This document shows positions 60,978 through 64,000 of a stretch of DNA of 64,000 bases, one piece after another (positions within the stretch are counted from its first letter, which is position 1; each line of letters starts with the position of its first letter). The position numbers were made by a program, and so were the translations under genes. Under the pieces are notes generated by a model. The model was given only the letters and a program-made list of their open reading frames with translations, was not told the DNA's origin and did not search any database. The stretch lies in contig CAVSIE010000005.1 of the NCBI GenBank assembly GCA_963728045.1, positions 1 through 64,000 on the forward strand, written 5' to 3'. The DNA comes from VRUE01 sp963728045 (GTDB taxonomy: Bacteria > Actinomycetota > Thermoleophilia > Solirubrobacterales > 70-9).

Positions 60978-61955
60978 ATGGTCCATCTGCGGATCGTCGT
61001 CCCGTCGGATCGGACCGAGAAGGTCGTCGACCTGCTCGAGGCGGCGCCGTCGACCACCAACCTGGTCCTGCTCGAGGGCGCCGCCCGTCAGCCGCCCGGT
61101 GACGTCGTGCTCTGCGACGTCGCCCGCGAGGATGCCAGCGTCGTGATCGACGACCTCAAGGAGCTGCGCGTCCACAAGGACGGCTCGATCGCCCTCGAGC
61201 AGATCGACTCGCAGATCTCCGACGTCGGCAGACGAGCCGAGCGCGCAGCTCGCGGCGCGCCCTCCGACGCCGTCGTCTGGGAGGAGGTCGAGGCCCGCAC
61301 CTCGGAGAGCATCGAGCTGAGCGGGACGTTCCTCGCCTTCATGGCTCTGGCCTGCCTGATCGCCTCGGTCGGGATCTTCACTGGCTCACCGATCCTGATC
61401 GTCGGCGCGATGGTGGTCGGGCCCGAGTTCGGGCCGCTGGCCGGCCTCTGCGTCGCTGCGGTGGAGCGTCGCCTCGGCGTCGGCCTGCGCTCGCTGACCG
61501 CGCTGGCGATCGGCTTCCCGGTCGGCATCACCGCGGCCTTCCTCTTCACCCTGATCTGCGTGGCGACCGGGCTGGTCGACTCGAGCTTCAAGAGCGTCGA
61601 CAACCCGCTGACCCGGTTCATCGCCGAGCCGGAAACGTTCTCCTTCATCGTCGCAGCCTTCGCCGGCGCGGCCGGGGTCCTATCCCTCACCTCCACCAAG
61701 TCCGGGGCGCTGATCGGCGTCCTTGTCTCGGTGACGACGATCCCGGCGGCGGCCAACATCGGGGTCGCCGCGGCCCTCGGCAACTGGGCGGACTGGCGCG
61801 GCGCCATGGCTCAGCTCAGCCTCAACCTCGTCGCGATCTTCCTCGCCGGAGTCAGCACGCTCTACGTCGAGCGCCGCCTCTTCACGCGCCGCCGGCGGGA
61901 GCATCGGCGAGAAGCAGCTCGGCGAGACGAAGATCGAGCGGCGTCGTCACCTTGA
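60978..61955 (+). CDS. DUF389 membrane protein
   Basis: 325 aa. A cytoplasmic N-terminal ferredoxin-like/ACT-type half (HLRIVVPSDRTEKVVDLLEA) is followed by six predicted membrane helices between about residues 118 and 305, with the conserved GSPILIVGAMVVGPEFGPLAGL. The function of DUF389 (YP-x-hydrophobic family, TIGR00341-like) is unknown. The last 74 nt overlap the ispD 3' end on the other strand. Confidence 0.9.
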   Translation: MVHLRIVVPSDRTEKVVDLLEAAPSTTNLVLLEGAARQPPGDVVLCDVAREDASVVIDDLKELRVHKDGSIALEQIDSQISDVGRRAERAARGAPSDAVVWEEVEARTSESIELSGTFLAFMALACLIASVGIFTGSPILIVGAMVVGPEFGPLAGLCVAAVERRLGVGLRSLTALAIGFPVGITAAFLFTLICVATGLVDSSFKSVDNPLTRFIAEPETFSFIVAAFAGAAGVLSLTSTKSGALIGVLVSVTTIPAAANIGVAAALGNWADWRGAMAQLSLNLVAIFLAGVSTLYVERRLFTRRRREHRREAARRDEDRAASSP

Positions 61956-62547
61956 GGTTCTCCGGCGGCGCGGGGTGGATCAGCACGCGCCCACCGGCCC
62001 CCTCGACCAGCATCGCCTCGTCGGTCGCCGCGGCGACGCGCTCCGGCTCGGCCGCAAGCGCGTCGCGCAGCGCATCGGCCCGGAACACCTGAGGCGTCTG
62101 CGCCCCCCACAACCGCCCGCGGTCGAGGGTCGCTTCCACCACCGACCGCCCCTGCTTGACCGTGTCGGTGACCGGGGTCGCCGCGATCGCGCCGGCGGCC
62201 TCGGGATCCGCGACCAGGGTCGCGACCACGCCTTCGATCAGCTCCGGCGTAACCAGCGGCCGGGCCGCATCGTGGATCGCGACCAGCTCCGTTTCGACCC
62301 TCCCCAGCGCGTTCGAAACCGAGATCGCGCGGGTCTCGCCGCCCTCGACCAGGACGGGATCGCCCCCACCCAGATCATGCGCGTGTCCCGGCGGGCAGGC
62401 GACCACGATCGAGTGGATCGAGGCACAGCCGCGGAAGGCCGCGATCGACCACTCGACCATCGACCGCCCCGCCAGCGGCACAAAGGCCTTCGGGCCGCCG
62501 GCTCCGAGCCTCTGCCCGGAGCCGGCGGCGGCGATGACCGCGGTTAC
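61882..62547 (-). CDS. ispD: 2-C-methyl-D-erythritol 4-phosphate cytidylyltransferase, no canonical start codon
   Basis: About 221 aa beginning V-T-A-V-I-A-A-A-G. The CTP loop AAAGSGQRLGAGGPKAF, the DAARPLV motif, and AATPVTDTVK are diagnostic. It couples CTP to MEP in isoprenoid synthesis. The first family-like codon is GTA at 62545-62547; no ATG, GTG or TTG occurs in frame until deep inside carD. GTG read as GTA (consensus error) or a true non-standard start are both possible. It ends inside the convergent DUF389 gene. Confidence 0.85.
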   Translation of the reverse strand, partial: VTAVIAAAGSGQRLGAGGPKAFVPLAGRSMVEWSIAAFRGCASIHSIVVACPPGHAHDLGGGDPVLVEGGETRAISVSNALGRVETELVAIHDAARPLVTPELIEGVVATLVADPEAAGAIAATPVTDTVKQGRSVVEATLDRGRLWGAQTPQVFRADALRDALAAEPERVAAATDEAMLVEGAGGRVLIHPAPPENLKVTTPLDLRLAELLLADAPAGGA

Positions 62548-62563
62548 GGACGCCGCAGCGCCG

Positions 62564-63103
62564 TTACGCCGTGGCGGCGAAACGGCCCTCCAGCAGTCCG
62601 TCCAGGTACTCCTCCGCGCCCTCCTCGTCCTTGTCGAGCGCGTACATGAACTCCGACGCGAGGATCTTCTTGGCCCGCGTGTACATCTGCTTCTCGCCGG
62701 TCGAGAGGCCCTTCTCCATCTCGCGGAGCGCGAGGTTGCGGACCACCTCGGCGAGCTCAAAGACGTCGCCTGTCTTGATCTTCTCGCGGTTGTACTTGAA
62801 GCGCCGGTTCCAGTTCTTCGGCATCTCCGACACGTCATCGGTGAGGACATCGGTGACTTTCTTGATCTCGTCCTCGTCGATCACCCGCCGCAGCCCGGCG
62901 ATTCCCGCGTTCTCGCTGGGGACCATCACGGTGAGTTCGTTGTGGAGGATTTTGATCGTCAGATACTCGCGCTCCTCCCCCATCAGCTCGCGAGCCTCCT
63001 TCTTCAATACGAGCCCCGCTCCGTGGTGGGGGTAGACAACCTTGTCCCCCTCCTCGAAATCGCAGACGTATTCGACGCCCTCCTCGAGGCCTGTGGCCTC
63101 CAT
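62564..63103 (-). CDS. carD: CarD-family transcription regulator
   Basis: 179 aa from the ATG at 63103 (AGAGG six bases upstream); an ATG at 63142 would add 13 residues. The N-terminal RNA-polymerase-interaction Tudor-like domain reads FEEGDKVVYPHHGAGLV, EYLTIKILHNELTVMVP; the C-terminal helical DNA-binding part has KNWNRRFKYNREKIKTGDVF, E-V-V-R-N-L, and LSTGEKQMYTRAKKIL. CarD binds RNA polymerase beta and stabilises open promoters, notably of rRNA genes. ispD follows 16 nt downstream. Confidence 0.93.
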   Translation of the reverse strand: MEATGLEEGVEYVCDFEEGDKVVYPHHGAGLVLKKEARELMGEEREYLTIKILHNELTVMVPSENAGIAGLRRVIDEDEIKKVTDVLTDDVSEMPKNWNRRFKYNREKIKTGDVFELAEVVRNLALREMEKGLSTGEKQMYTRAKKILASEFMYALDKDEEGAEEYLDGLLEGRFAATA

Positions 63104-63164
63104 CGCTACCTCTGACTCGGAAATCGTTCCGCTCCTTTCCATTGCGACGGCCTGGGATCAGCCG

Positions 63165-64000
63165 TCAGGTCTGCAAGTACCGGTCGACCAGGTCGACCTC
63201 CTGAAGTCTCCGCAGACCCTCGCGGATGTCCTTGGCCCTGGTCGGACCGACATCCTCGACGGCCTCGAGATCGGCGTCGGAGGCCGCGAGGACCTCCTCC
63301 AGACCGCCGAGCTCGCGGATGATCTTCTGGACGACAAGCTTGGGAATGCGCGGGATGCGGCCCAGCACCCGGTATCCGCGCGGCGCCACCGGGAAGTCGA
63401 GCGTGTTGAGCTTGCGGTCGTAGCCGAGCAGCTCGGCGAGACGACCGAAGTCGAGCACTTCCTGATGGGGCATGCGGGCGAGCGACTGCAGCACCGCGGC
63501 CAGGTTCTCCTCGGTGTCATCGACCGAGTAGTCGCGGATCAGCGCGGTCTTGTCGGCGGCGACGCCGACCATCGTCTCCTCCAGCTGCATCTCGATCAGC
63601 CGGCCCTCGGTGCCGAGCTCGACGATGTAGCGCTCGACCTCGACCGCCATCCTGGTCACCAGCTCAGCCCGCTGCAGGACGGCGAGCGCGTCGTAGAGCA
63701 CGCCGCCTCCCTCGAACTCGAGCACGGTGAGGCGGGTCGAGACCTGGTCGAGCCGGGCGCGGTACTTGTCGAGCGTCGCCAGCCCCTGGTTCGCCTTGGC
63801 GAGCACCGCGGGGATGTCCTGGAGGATGTACTTGGTCCCGCCCGCGTAGAGCGAGACGACGTCACGGCGCTGCGAGATCGCGATCACCAGAGCGTCGGTC
63901 TGTTTGGAGACGCGCTCGGCGGTGCGGTGCCGCGTCCCGGTCTCCGAGGAGAGGATCGTCGGATCCGGCATCAGCTGCACGTTGGCCCAGGCGATCGTCG
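63165..64000 (-). CDS. disA: DisA, diadenylate cyclase / DNA-integrity scanning protein (5' end outside window)
   Basis: At least 278 codons, open to the window edge. The DAC domain's GTRHRTAERV motif is present; the preceding D-G-A motif lies beyond the edge. The middle helical part and the C-terminal helix-hairpin-helix (LEAVEDVGPTRAKDIREGLR) follow. DisA makes c-di-AMP from two ATP and slows on DNA lesions. The product is the ligand of the riboswitch at 40217-40348. It lies upstream of carD on the same strand, with a 61-nt gap. Confidence 0.93.
   Translation of the reverse strand, partial: TIAWANVQLMPDPTILSSETGTRHRTAERVSKQTDALVIAISQRRDVVSLYAGGTKYILQDIPAVLAKANQGLATLDKYRARLDQVSTRLTVLEFEGGGVLYDALAVLQRAELVTRMAVEVERYIVELGTEGRLIEMQLEETMVGVAADKTALIRDYSVDDTEENLAAVLQSLARMPHQEVLDFGRLAELLGYDRKLNTLDFPVAPRGYRVLGRIPRIPKLVVQKIIRELGGLEEVLAASDADLEAVEDVGPTRAKDIREGLRRLQEVDLVDRYLQT

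Overview
The window is GC-rich chromosomal DNA from an actinobacterium. CarD, DisA, an actinobacterial-type SOS box on lexA, a GTP-dependent PEP carboxykinase, a sigH-like sigma factor, several beta-oxidation genes and two MMPL transporters fit the class Thermoleophilia (Solirubrobacterales-like). This placement is inferred from gene content and protein style, not from a search. Genes are tightly packed, with many 1-4 bp start/stop overlaps.

Layout. 1-6.4 kb: partial O-methyltransferase, acyl-CoA dehydrogenase, two tandem secreted CAP-domain proteins, a membrane-anchored protein, and a 692-aa secreted collagen-like protein. 6.5-14.9 kb: central carbon metabolism (malyl-CoA lyase-like enzyme, PEPCK, sucC-sucD with a small overlapping FixX-like ferredoxin), a UDP-sugar dehydrogenase, a class IV aminotransferase, a third CAP protein and a lipoprotein. 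15.7-21.8 kb: a beta-oxidation operon (thiolase, high-molecular-weight FabG, MaoC hydratase, two acyl-CoA dehydrogenases) whose middle three genes carry an unusual cluster of single-base frameshifts. 21.8-26.2 kb: HxlR regulator divergent from an MMPL transporter, then an acyl-CoA synthetase. 26.4-27.2 kb: a secreted protein gene extremely rich in TTA codons. 27.3-36.6 kb: SnoaL-like protein, class III aminotransferase, GGDEF-EAL protein, DUF255 thioredoxin-like protein, second MMPL transporter, secreted carboxypeptidase-regulatory-like repeat protein. 36.6-42.5 kb: glnA, an AhpD-fold protein lacking its cysteines, RlpA-like protein under a ydaO (c-di-AMP) riboswitch, RNase P RNA, an SDR, lexA, tRNA-Leu(GAG). 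42.8-44.7 kb: a low-GC island of two genes, a DUF3696 AAA ATPase and a PIN-like nuclease, directly downstream of that tRNA; it is a candidate defence module. 44.7-54 kb: small enzymes, OsmC, ECF sigma factor, a PlsC-GpsA fusion, a hydroquinone-dioxygenase/maleylacetate-reductase-like pair, a SHOCT membrane protein, tRNA-Thr(TGT). 54-64 kb: sigH-like sigma factor, rlmB, cysS, coiled-coil protein, acyl-CoA synthetase, ispF, PHP phosphatase, DUF389, ispD, carD, and 5'-truncated disA.

How parts connect. Fatty-acid and acyl-CoA catabolism dominates (acyl-CoA dehydrogenases, thiolase, FabG/MaoC, CoA ligases), feeding succinyl-CoA ligase and PEPCK. c-di-AMP signalling is represented at both ends: the synthase DisA at 63-64 kb and a c-di-AMP riboswitch in front of a cell-wall enzyme at 40.2 kb.

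Most notable unexplained structure: (1) two copies (14845-14955, 38771-38879) of an intergenic element with a conserved inner helix and outer helices that differ completely in sequence but keep the same architecture; (2) a 74-nt near-perfect palindrome lying in frame inside cysS as an extra 25-residue segment; (3) the TTA-rich secreted protein gene; (4) the low-GC ATPase-PIN pair next to tRNA-Leu.
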